A DNA stretch of 27,884 bases, from positions 1 through 27,884 of the IMG/VR virus record IMGVR_UViG_3300027857_000052. One strand, given 5' to 3'. The translations under genes were made by a program, and so were the position numbers. Positions 21,640 to 27,884 of the stretch are shown here, one piece after another. Origin of the DNA: a virus. The notes under the pieces were generated by a model. The model saw nothing but the letters and a program-made list of their open reading frames with translations. It was not told the DNA's origin and did no database searches. The first letter of the stretch is position 1, and every line of letters starts with the position of its first letter.

Positions 21640-22584
21640 ATGCCCCTCGGTACTCCTTACATCACGCCGGAGATCGCTACCAACGCACCGACGGGCGTGT
21701 CGTGGTCGATCATTCCGTTCCCGAAGGCTTCCTCGCAGGCCCAGTACGCCGAGCAGGTCTCAATTTGTTGGCGGGCCACCTCAATGGTCGACACCTACTG
21801 CCGGCAGGTGCTGCGCGCCACCGTCGACAATGAGGAGCTGACCGGGCCCGGTAGTCCCCGGGTTGGGGTGGAGAAGGACACCTGCAACGGGATCCTTGTG
21901 ATGCGGCGGTGGCCCGTCACGCAGGTTCTCGCTGTGGCGACCGCGGTGAACCGGACGTGGCCGCGCACCTGGACGCTGGTCCCAGCAGGCCTGTACGAGC
22001 CGGCGCATCCGCTGATCAACCAGTTCACGGACTCGGCGTCGGCGACGATGCCCGACGGGGGGCAGAAGATCCTCGTTGCGCCCGGGTACATCGACTGGTG
22101 GTACGGGCGCAACGGGTACCGGGTGCTCACCTCGTATGTGAACGGGTGGCCGCACACCAGCCTCACCCAGGCCGCCACCGCCACCGCGACGACCCTGCAT
22201 GTTGATGATGTGACCGGGTTCGCGGGGGCGTCCGCGTTCGTGTACGACGGGGCCCTGACGGAACCGGTGTCCTGCGCCGCTGTTGCGGCGACGAGTCCGC
22301 TGGTGTTGCCGAACGGGGCCGGTACCGCGCAGTCGGGGCCCGGAACCCTCACCCTGTCCGGGGGGTTGGTGCAGGACCACGCGGCGGGAACAGTCGTGTC
22401 GGCGCTGCCCGCGAACGTGATCTGGGCGACGGTGCTCGCCGCAGCGTGCCAGGCCCTGGAGTCGGGCATTGACGCGATCACCATCCAGAACCTGCCGGGG
22501 TCGCAAACCGTGGGTGGGCATGGGGTGTCGGATCTGGAGGCGCAGTATGAGCTGCTCCTCGACGACTACCGCCGGATCATATAG
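21640..22584 (+). CDS. Head-tail connector/adaptor-like protein with beta insertion (314 aa)
   Basis: ATG 21640 follows GGGGGG. The start (MPLGTPYITPEIATN...) and helices with SMVDTYCRQVLRA resemble head-completion adaptors that bind under the portal; the C-terminal end (VSDLEAQYELLLDDYRR) fits a connector helix. Residues about 177-257 are a beta module (TTLHVDDVTGFAGASAF ... LTLSGGLVQDHAAGTVV) also found in phage tail proteins, so the protein is longer than the usual adaptor. Position after the capsid genes and before gp10-like supports the call. Confidence 0.6.
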   Translation: MPLGTPYITPEIATNAPTGVSWSIIPFPKASSQAQYAEQVSICWRATSMVDTYCRQVLRATVDNEELTGPGSPRVGVEKDTCNGILVMRRWPVTQVLAVATAVNRTWPRTWTLVPAGLYEPAHPLINQFTDSASATMPDGGQKILVAPGYIDWWYGRNGYRVLTSYVNGWPHTSLTQAATATATTLHVDDVTGFAGASAFVYDGALTEPVSCAAVAATSPLVLPNGAGTAQSGPGTLTLSGGLVQDHAAGTVVSALPANVIWATVLAAACQALESGIDAITIQNLPGSQTVGGHGVSDLEAQYELLLDDYRRII

Positions 22585-23073
22585 ATGCCCCTGAATAGCA
22601 TTCAGCTGCATATCCGTGATCTCCTCGACGGGCTCGAAATCCCCGGGTCCACGCAAACCCTGGAAGCGTTCGTCACCCCACCCATGGTCGACAACCTCGA
22701 CAACCCGAAAGCATACGTGTGGGGCGCGCGGATGCGCGGCACCCGGCAAACGATGCCCCGCGGCATTCCCCCCGCAGCCGGGTTCAAAAAGTTGACCTGG
22801 ATGGTCGACGTGTACCTGTCCTACGAGACGAACCCCGACACGGCCACCGACGAAGAATTCCCCCTGATCGTCGACGCGGTGATGGCGGCCACCTGGGCGG
22901 CGACGATGCCCACGTTCATCACCGACCCGACCACCGGGGTCAAATCGCAGCTGCTGGCGATCGGTGAGGAGTTCGAGTTCGAGTACCCGCCGGAGAAGGC
23001 CCCCGCGACGCTGCGGATGTTGTACTACACCGGCCGTCTCGGGTTGACCGTGTACGAGGCGGTGCAGGGCTGA
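22585..23073 (+). CDS. Head-tail completion/tail terminator-like protein (162 aa)
   Basis: ATG 22585 directly abuts the previous stop (TAGATG), so it is coupled. It contains LHIRDLLDGLEIPG, KKLTWMVDVYLSYET, FPLIVDAVMAATWAATM and a C-terminal MLYYTGRLGLTVYE, the layout of small minor tail or neck proteins, where a helix-strand core closes the tail end. No enzyme motif is seen. The gene order (adaptor, this protein, gp10-like) matches siphovirus neck operons. Confidence 0.55.
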   Translation: MPLNSIQLHIRDLLDGLEIPGSTQTLEAFVTPPMVDNLDNPKAYVWGARMRGTRQTMPRGIPPAAGFKKLTWMVDVYLSYETNPDTATDEEFPLIVDAVMAATWAATMPTFITDPTTGVKSQLLAIGEEFEFEYPPEKAPATLRMLYYTGRLGLTVYEAVQG

Positions 23074-23531
23074 TGTTCTCGTCCACGTTCACCGACGGCG
23101 GGGCGACCCGCCGGTTGACGGGGTTCCGGTTCGTGGCGGCTGCGGCGGCGTGGACCGCCGAGGTGGAACCGTTCGTCGCGGCGGCGTTGAAGGGCCACGC
23201 CCCGGTGGGGAAAGGGCCCGGAGCGGGCGCGTTCCGGGACTCGATCCGCGGCAGCCGCCACGTCGACGCGACCGGTGCGGTGCTCACCTTCACGTCCAAC
23301 GTGCCGCACGCCAAGTTCGTGATCGGCGGCACCCGGCCGCACCTGATCCGGCCACGCCACGCCAGAGCCCTGTACTGGGTGGACCCGTCCGGCCGGGACC
23401 GGTTCGCGCGCCTCGTTCACCACCCCGGCACCCGACCGAACCGGTTCGTTGAGCACGCCGTCGCACCGTTGGTGCCGTTCCTGCGGGCCCGGCTCGCCGC
23501 CACGATCGAGCGGGCATTTCAGGAGGGCTGA
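23073..23531 (+). CDS. HK97 gp10-like neck/tail completion protein (152 aa)
   Basis: The start overlaps the previous stop (TGATG). The N-terminal helix (FVAAAAAWTAEVEPFVAAAL) leads into APVGKGPGAGAFRDSIR. Then SNVPHAKFVIGGTRPHLIRP and FARLVHHPGTRPNRFVEHAV follow, a pattern (AP..TG.LR.S...N..YA..ve.GT.PH.I.p......P....FlewA) characteristic of the HK97 gp10 family, which joins head and tail. Length is typical. Confidence 0.75.
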   Translation: MFSSTFTDGGATRRLTGFRFVAAAAAWTAEVEPFVAAALKGHAPVGKGPGAGAFRDSIRGSRHVDATGAVLTFTSNVPHAKFVIGGTRPHLIRPRHARALYWVDPSGRDRFARLVHHPGTRPNRFVEHAVAPLVPFLRARLAATIERAFQEG

Positions 23532-23534
23532 GAC

Positions 23535-23801
23535 GTGCCGACGATTCCGCTCCCGGAGGGTGCCCGGCGGGTCGCGTCGGACGGCAGTAACCGGTACACG
23601 GGTGGGGAAGGTGACCGGGTCACGGTCAGCCCCGGCAACGCCGACATCATCCGCCGGTACGCGGCTGGTCGTCCCGGTCGGGGACAGCGGTTCGGGCTTG
23701 GCACGAAGACGAGCCGCACCTGCCAGCCGTGCCGGCGGGTGTGGAACGCGTGGTCCACCGTGTGCCCGCGCTGCGGTCAGCCAACAGCCGCAGATGGGTA
23801 G
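23535..23801 (+). CDS. Small zinc-ribbon protein (88 aa)
   Basis: GTG 23535 begins 3 bp after the gp10-like stop, with AGGAGGG upstream. The C-terminal third holds CQPCRRVWNAWSTVCPRCG, two Cys-x-x-Cys pairs forming a likely zinc ribbon. The N-terminal part (IPLPEGARRVASDGSNRYTGG) is beta-like. Nucleic-acid or protein binding is possible; the role is unknown. It overlaps the next gene by 8 bp. Confidence 0.6.
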   Translation: MPTIPLPEGARRVASDGSNRYTGGEGDRVTVSPGNADIIRRYAAGRPGRGQRFGLGTKTSRTCQPCRRVWNAWSTVCPRCGQPTAADG

Positions 23802-24117
23802 AGGCCGGAGGCGCGGCTACCACCTGTCAGCGAAAGCCCGTGCGGCCATGTCCGCCGCACGCAAAGGCCGGCGGCACAAGCATCGGGGACGCCGCCAGTC
23901 CGCCGCGACCCGGGCGAAGATTTCCGCAGCGTTGAAGGGCCGCCACCACCGGGGTCACCGGCTGACCGCCTCGACGAGGGCGAAGATCTCCGCCGCGCTG
24001 CGGGGACGCCACCACAAGGCCCGCAAGACACGTCACCGCCACCGGGCACGCCACACGGTCACCCGGCAGCGCATCCCCCGCTACTTCGCGCCCGGAACTG
24101 GAGGGGCCCCGTCATGA
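23794..24117 (+). CDS. NUMOD3-like repeat DNA-binding protein (107 aa)
   Basis: ATG 23794 overlaps the zinc-ribbon gene. The sequence consists of repeated units of the form S-x2-(A/T)RAKISAALKGR-H-H: about residues 12-27 (SAKARAAMSAARKGR), 36-52 (SAATRAKISAALKGR) and 57-72 (STRAKISAALRGR). They are joined by His/Arg-rich linkers. This is the pattern of NUMOD3, a DNA-binding module normally attached to homing endonucleases. No nuclease domain is present. It is highly basic and overlaps the next gene (ATGA). DNA binding inside or at the neck of the virion is an inference. Confidence 0.65.
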   Translation: MGRGRRRGYHLSAKARAAMSAARKGRRHKHRGRRQSAATRAKISAALKGRHHRGHRLTASTRAKISAALRGRHHKARKTRHRHRARHTVTRQRIPRYFAPGTGGAPS

Positions 24118-24518
24118 CCGCACCCGTTGAGGACACACCCGACACGGTGGTCACTGTTCCCGCATCCCCGGATCCGGCGATCGCCCCCGGTACACCGGAC
24201 CCCGCCGACGAGGCCGAGCCGGCGGCGGGACCGGAGGACCGGTGGGTGCGTTTCACCGGCCCGGTGACCCAGACCGTCGGGCACGTCGGTGAGTGGGTGA
24301 GCGGTGAGGTCAAGCACGTCACCGGCTGGCTGGCCGGGCGGCTTCTGCAGCATCCCCACTTCGTCGAGGCTGCCGACCCCACCGACCCCACCCCTGACGC
24401 CGAGGCCGAGCCCGAGCCCGAGGCTGCGGCGGAACCTGAGCCCGCGCCGGCCGAGGCGACGAAGCCGGGCAGGCGTGCCCGTCCCGCGCCCGGCAGCGAA
24501 GCCGCCCCCACCGACTAG
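24114..24518 (+). CDS. Acidic low-complexity hypothetical protein (134 aa)
   Basis: ATG 24114 overlaps the previous stop and has GGAGG upstream. Both ends are Pro/Glu/Ala-rich and disordered. The middle (RWVRFTGPVTQTVGHVGEWVSGEVKHVTGWLAGRLLQHPHFVEA) is a compact amphipathic segment that could dock to another virion protein. The final stretch is basic (TKPGRRARP). No family is recognised. It lies directly before the tail tube gene, so a tail or neck role is likely. Confidence 0.55.
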   Translation: MTAPVEDTPDTVVTVPASPDPAIAPGTPDPADEAEPAAGPEDRWVRFTGPVTQTVGHVGEWVSGEVKHVTGWLAGRLLQHPHFVEAADPTDPTPDAEAEPEPEAAAEPEPAPAEATKPGRRARPAPGSEAAPTD

Positions 24519-24571
24519 CCCGACCGCAGCCCCCGCCCAACCTGCCGGCACCGCCACCATAGGAGCAGCGC

Positions 24572-25786
24572 ATGCCCACCACCGTTGTCGAGCGCTACGG
24601 GTCGCTGTCGGCCACCGGGGTAGCGAAGGAAACCACGTTCGGCACCCCGGTCGCGGCGTCGGTGTTCGTGCCGATGACCGGCAACAACCTGGAGCTCGAC
24701 CCGGGTTTGTTCTCCCCGAAGGTGATGTTCGGGCAGCGGGACGTCAACACGTTCCCCCTGTACGGGCAGAACAAGAACGCGGGCAGCCTGAACTTTCCCC
24801 TGTTCCCCACCCAGGGAATCAACCTCCTCGCCGGTGCGATCGGGGCCGACGCGGCCGCCGGGAACGGGGTGACCGGCACCGGGTCAGCGTCGCCGAACAC
24901 CCTGAACGGGGCGACGATCGCAGGGGCGACCACGGTGACGCTGACCAGCGCGACCGGCTACACCGCCAACGCGTTCATCCAGGTCGACGTGAACGCGTCG
25001 GGGCCGACGACCACCGCCGAAGTGCGGAAGATCGTCAGTGTGTCCACGAACACGTTGACCTTGGACACGGCCCTGACCTATGCGCACGCCAACGGGGCCG
25101 CGACGAAGGTGGTCACCGCCCCGTTCACGCACACCATCACCCAGGCCACCACCCTGCCGTCGTTCACGGTGGAGAAGAACCTCGGCAATTTCGAGTCGCT
25201 GCAGTTCGCGGGGGCCCGCATCAACAAGTTCGACATGCAGGTGCAAAACGGCAACAGCGAGGTCGCGTGCGCGGTGGACCTGATGGCGAAGTCGTCGGCG
25301 GTCCTCGCCACCCCCACCGCGATCACCGTCGTGAACGAGCTGCCGTACGTGTTCGCCGAGTGCACCACCTCGTTCAACAGCCAGACGATCAGTCAGACCA
25401 CCAACGCTGAGGTGACGATCGAGAACGGGCTGAAGGACACCTTCACGTTCAACGCCAGCCACAACCTGCAGTTCCTCACCCCCGTGACCCTGAAGGTGTC
25501 CGGGAAGACGGACCTGGTGTTCACGAGCCTGGACGACGCGACGTGGGGCTACTGGACGCAGATGACCAACGGCACCGAGGGTGCCCTGTCCGTGTCCCTG
25601 GCCCACCCATCCAGCGGCGGCACCGTGACCCTGAACCTGGGCCGATCCCGGATCCGTACCAGTGCCGACGCGGTGAAGATGGACGACGTGATCATCACCA
25701 CGTTGAACTTCGACGCGTTCCTGAACCTGACCACCCTGCAGACCATCACCGCCACCGTCATCAACAGCGCGTGGCTGCCCTACTAG
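24572..25786 (+). CDS. Major tail tube protein (404 aa)
   Basis: ATG 24572 follows AGGAG. The start (YGSLSATGVAKETTFGTP) is typical of phage tail tube subunits, and the protein is beta-rich throughout (KFDMQVQNGNSEVACAVD; LKVSGKTDLVF; SLAHPSSGGTVTLNLGRSRI). It polymerises around the tape measure to form the tail. Residues about 110-181 are an inserted beta module (ATTVTLTSATGYTANAFIQV ... LTLDTALTYAHANGAAT) similar to that in the connector protein. Placement directly before the chaperone pair and tape measure is diagnostic. Confidence 0.8.
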   Translation: MPTTVVERYGSLSATGVAKETTFGTPVAASVFVPMTGNNLELDPGLFSPKVMFGQRDVNTFPLYGQNKNAGSLNFPLFPTQGINLLAGAIGADAAAGNGVTGTGSASPNTLNGATIAGATTVTLTSATGYTANAFIQVDVNASGPTTTAEVRKIVSVSTNTLTLDTALTYAHANGAATKVVTAPFTHTITQATTLPSFTVEKNLGNFESLQFAGARINKFDMQVQNGNSEVACAVDLMAKSSAVLATPTAITVVNELPYVFAECTTSFNSQTISQTTNAEVTIENGLKDTFTFNASHNLQFLTPVTLKVSGKTDLVFTSLDDATWGYWTQMTNGTEGALSVSLAHPSSGGTVTLNLGRSRIRTSADAVKMDDVIITTLNFDAFLNLTTLQTITATVINSAWLPY

Positions 25787-25813
25787 CACCCCTTTGAGCA
25801 AGGAGAAACCCCC

Positions 25814-26287
25814 TTGGGCTTCCTCAGCCTGTACAAGCAAACCGACCGGGTTGAGCTCGGCGGCGGCTACTACATCGACATCAAACGGCACCTGTCCATG
25901 GCCGAAACCGCCCGCGCGGAGGAGATGCGGGTCAGTAAGGACATCCGCTCCGAAATGGGCGCCGCGAAGGACGGCAAAGCGGGGGATGTCACCGCCACGG
26001 TGATGCGCATCGACCAGCAGGCGTACAACACGGAGATCCTCGTCGCCGCGGTCGTCGACTGGAACCTTGACGACGACCAGGGTGTGCCCCTGCCGCTGCC
26101 CCCGTACATTCCGGGTAAGCCCACCGGGGACGACAAGGCGAACCTGGTTCGCCGCGAGTCGATCGGCCTGCTGCCCGCGTTCGCGGTGAAACGGCTGCTC
26201 GAGCAGATCGCCGCGAATGAGAAGGCGGGGGCGGACGCCGAGTCGCTGGCCGCCTTTCCAGGAGAGAGTGTCAGCGCACCTGCGTAA
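25814..26287 (+). CDS. Tail assembly chaperone, first frame (gpG-like)
   Basis: 157 aa from TTG 25814, preceded by AAGGAG. It has a beta-rich start (DRVELGGGYYIDIKRHLS), a helical middle and an acidic end (IAANEKAGADAESLAAF). Position between tube and tape measure, with an overlapping downstream frame, matches the gpG/gpGT arrangement of siphoviruses, where a programmed frameshift makes a longer chaperone that loads the tape measure. The final codons include TTT followed by C at 26255-26258, a plausible +1 slip site. Confidence 0.75.
   Translation: MGFLSLYKQTDRVELGGGYYIDIKRHLSMAETARAEEMRVSKDIRSEMGAAKDGKAGDVTATVMRIDQQAYNTEILVAAVVDWNLDDDQGVPLPLPPYIPGKPTGDDKANLVRRESIGLLPAFAVKRLLEQIAANEKAGADAESLAAFPGESVSAPA
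26255..26258 (+). other. Candidate +1 programmed frameshift site (TTT-C)
   Basis: In the first chaperone frame the codon TTT (26255-26257) is followed by C. Slipping forward one base re-pairs tRNA-Phe with TTC, its better match, and enters the second chaperone frame at CAG (26259). TTT is rare in this GC-rich DNA. AGGAG just downstream has only 3 nt to the next GTG (26268), too close for efficient independent initiation, which favours slippage. Confidence 0.5.
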
Positions 26288-26588
26288 ACCCCACCTCGTC
26301 CCCGCGCCTGAGGCGTACACCGAGTACTGCCTGGAGCGGCGGTTCTGGGAGGAGTTCGGGGCGCCGCAGCCCCCACTGGACGACTGGCCCAGGCGGAAGG
26401 TTGCCGAGTACACCCGCATCCAGCGGGCTATTGACGAGGTGACCCGGGAGCGGGAACGCACCCCCGCTATCGGATCCGGCGCCGGCGGCCCGCCGGGTTC
26501 GGCGGCTGGGCCGGCGACGGAAGAGGCGTACCAGCGGATGCGCACCCAAGCGGTCACACCAACCCTGCCACCCCCACCACCGACCTGA
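26268..26588 (+). CDS. Tail assembly chaperone, second frame (gpT-like extension)
   Basis: This frame is +1 relative to the first chaperone gene and overlaps its end. It encodes about 106 residues (PEAYTEYCLERRFWEEFG ... RRKVAEYTRIQRAIDEV) with a Pro-rich tail. I place the start at GTG 26268 for convenience, but the likely product is a fusion made by +1 slippage near 26255, giving about 257 aa. The charged helical content matches gpT-type extensions that bind the tape measure. The tape measure gene begins a short distance downstream. Confidence 0.7.
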   Translation: MSAHLRKPHLVPAPEAYTEYCLERRFWEEFGAPQPPLDDWPRRKVAEYTRIQRAIDEVTRERERTPAIGSGAGGPPGSAAGPATEEAYQRMRTQAVTPTLPPPPPT

Positions 26589-26612
26589 CCCAGCAACCTC
26601 GGGGTGGTGGGT

Positions 26613-27884
26613 GTGGGCGACGACATCACCCTCCTGCTCGTCCTTGAGGCCCGGGACAAGGCCGCCGCGATCATTGAGGGGATCACGGGAAAGGTCAAGG
26701 GGTACACCGACGCGACGAAGGTCGCCGCCGACCAGGCCACCCGGTCCGCCGCCGACATCGCGGCAGCGAACGAAAAGGCCACCGCCACCACCGCGTCGTA
26801 CGAGCGGGCCGTCAAAGCGCAAACCGATGCGCAGGCCTCCCTGCGGGAGGCGATGCTCGCCACGAAGTCCGCCCAGTTGGAGGCGGACGCGGCGGTTCGG
26901 GAAGGCGCAGCGAACGCGTCCGCAGCGGCGAAACTCGTCACCGAGGCCGCAACGCAGGAGGAAGCGGCCCTGGTCCGGCTGCAGGAGGCGGAACGCCTCG
27001 CCGGTGTCCGGGCGAAGGACATGGCGGCGGCGCAGGCAGCGGCGAGCACCGAGGCTGAGGCGTCGTCGTCGAAGATGACCGGCCTGGGTGTGGCCGCCGG
27101 CGCCACAGCGTTGGCTGTGGGGTACATCGGCGTGAAGTCGATCGAAGCGGCGGCCGACTTCCAAACGAGCACGACCCGGCTGATGACCAGCGCCGGGGAG
27201 ACCTCCAAGACCATCGACACCGTCCGACAGGGCATCCTCAAGATGGCCGGCGATGTCGGGTACTCAACGTCCCAACTGTCCGACGCGATGTACAAGGTGT
27301 CCTCTGGCACCTTCACCGGCGCGGCTGGGCTAGAGGTCCTGCGAGCCGCAGCCGAGGGCGCGAAGACCGAGAATGCAGACCTCAAAACCGTCGCGGATGC
27401 CGTTACCACGACCCTGATCGACTACCACCTCGGCGCCGACCAAGCGGCGATGGTCGCCACGAAGCTCGTTGCTGCGACCTCGGCGGGTAAGACAACCTTC
27501 GAGGAGCTGGCGGCCTCGCTGCATTCGGTGATGCCGCTTGCGTCGATGCTCCACGTACCACTGAGCGACATCCTCGGCGACCTTGCGGCGATCACCCTCC
27601 ACGGACAAACCGCCGACCAGGCCACCCAGAACTTGGCCGACACCCTCAAGCACATGCAGACCGTCACCCCGACGATGGCCAAGGAGCTGGCAGTACTGGG
27701 GATGACGAGCAACCAGCTTGCCGACGACCTGCGCACCAAGGGCCTGTCTGGCACGCTTCAGGAGATCTCCGACCGCTTCGAGATCCAGGACCTGATGGTC
27801 AAGTACTGCACCGCCGTCGACGCCCACGACTGGGACGCCTACGAGACCGTCTTCACGCCCGACGCGTTCATCGACTACTCGCAG
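26613..27884 (+). CDS. Tape measure protein, partial (runs off right edge)
   Basis: 424 codons are visible with no stop. GTG 26613 is used; GTGs at 26604 and 26607 are equally possible. Residues 1-150 are a long Ala/Lys/Glu coiled coil. Then comes a hydrophobic stretch (GLGVAAGATALAVGYIGV, about 157-174) and the TP901-like core (AADFQTSTTRLMTSAG; VSSGTFTGAAGLEVLRAA; FEELAASLHSVMPLASML). The tape measure sets tail length. Near residue 383 the frame passes without a break into a SnoaL/NTF2-like sequence, foreign to this family, so the gene may be truncated, fused or chimeric. Confidence 0.8.
   Translation, partial: MGDDITLLLVLEARDKAAAIIEGITGKVKGYTDATKVAADQATRSAADIAAANEKATATTASYERAVKAQTDAQASLREAMLATKSAQLEADAAVREGAANASAAAKLVTEAATQEEAALVRLQEAERLAGVRAKDMAAAQAAASTEAEASSSKMTGLGVAAGATALAVGYIGVKSIEAAADFQTSTTRLMTSAGETSKTIDTVRQGILKMAGDVGYSTSQLSDAMYKVSSGTFTGAAGLEVLRAAAEGAKTENADLKTVADAVTTTLIDYHLGADQAAMVATKLVAATSAGKTTFEELAASLHSVMPLASMLHVPLSDILGDLAAITLHGQTADQATQNLADTLKHMQTVTPTMAKELAVLGMTSNQLADDLRTKGLSGTLQEISDRFEIQDLMVKYCTAVDAHDWDAYETVFTPDAFIDYSQ
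27759..27884 (+). other. SnoaL/NTF2-like sequence in frame with the tape measure
   Basis: The last 42 codons read LQEISDRFEIQDLM, VKYCTAVDAHDWDAYE and TVFTPDAFIDYS, the N-terminal signature of SnoaL/NTF2-like proteins (DR..I.DL..rY...D..DWda....F..Da..dys). These are small chromosomal enzymes or binding proteins, not tail components. EISDR would suit both a tape measure and a SnoaL N terminus, so the join may lie on a short shared sequence around 27759-27776. Codon choice stays GC-rich, with a marked preference for C. Confidence 0.6.

Noticed and set aside
24884-27409. An 841-codon minus-strand open frame opposite tail genes
   Set aside because: It crosses three well-supported tail genes on the other strand, and its sequence is a low-complexity shadow of them.

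Overview
The window is high-GC DNA: third codon positions are almost all G or C, and GTG and TTG starts behind strong Shine-Dalgarno (SD) sequences are common. This fits an actinobacterium, Micromonosporales-like by feel, although no marker gene here proves the genus. The content is a temperate siphovirus genome or integrated prophage: a tyrosine integrase, a short control region, then a long rightward late (virion) operon that runs off the right edge inside the tape-measure gene.

Layout: 1-326 is a noncoding, operator-rich stretch with repeated ACAC..GTGT dyads. 327-3688 is the integration/control module: a 62-aa protein, a zinc-finger protein (-), the integrase (1036-2007), a Cys-rich protein (-), a MUG113/GIY-YIG-like protein and a small helix-turn-helix protein. 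3689-4064 has no gene but carries a terminator and a dense series of stem-loops, a candidate structured RNA. 4065-10086 is an accessory virion module upstream of the terminase. It holds small structural proteins, an AlkB-type dioxygenase coupled to a 20-codon micro-ORF, and a 1141-aa protein with about sixteen 44-residue repeats. 10187-20353 is packaging and head: small and large terminase, a 1318-aa portal/Nudix/MuF/lipid-kinase-like fusion, an XkdF-like protein, a scaffold with two in-frame internal starts, and the major capsid protein between two strong hairpins. 20449-24518 holds a fibre-motif protein, neck proteins, a zinc-ribbon protein and a protein made of NUMOD3-like DNA-binding repeats. 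24572-27884 is the tail: tube, a chaperone pair joined by a likely +1 frameshift, and the tape measure.

How the genes work together: TerS/TerL package DNA through the portal; XkdF-like protein and scaffold shape the capsid; connector, completion and gp10-like proteins join head to tail; the chaperones load the tape measure and tube subunits polymerise around it. The most unusual items are the four-domain portal fusion (a possible virion-delivered enzyme), the 44-residue repeat protein, the structured RNA candidate, and the point near 27760 where the tape-measure frame changes into a SnoaL/NTF2-like sequence. That last junction may be a real recombination or an assembly join. No replication, lysis, repressor or tRNA genes were found.
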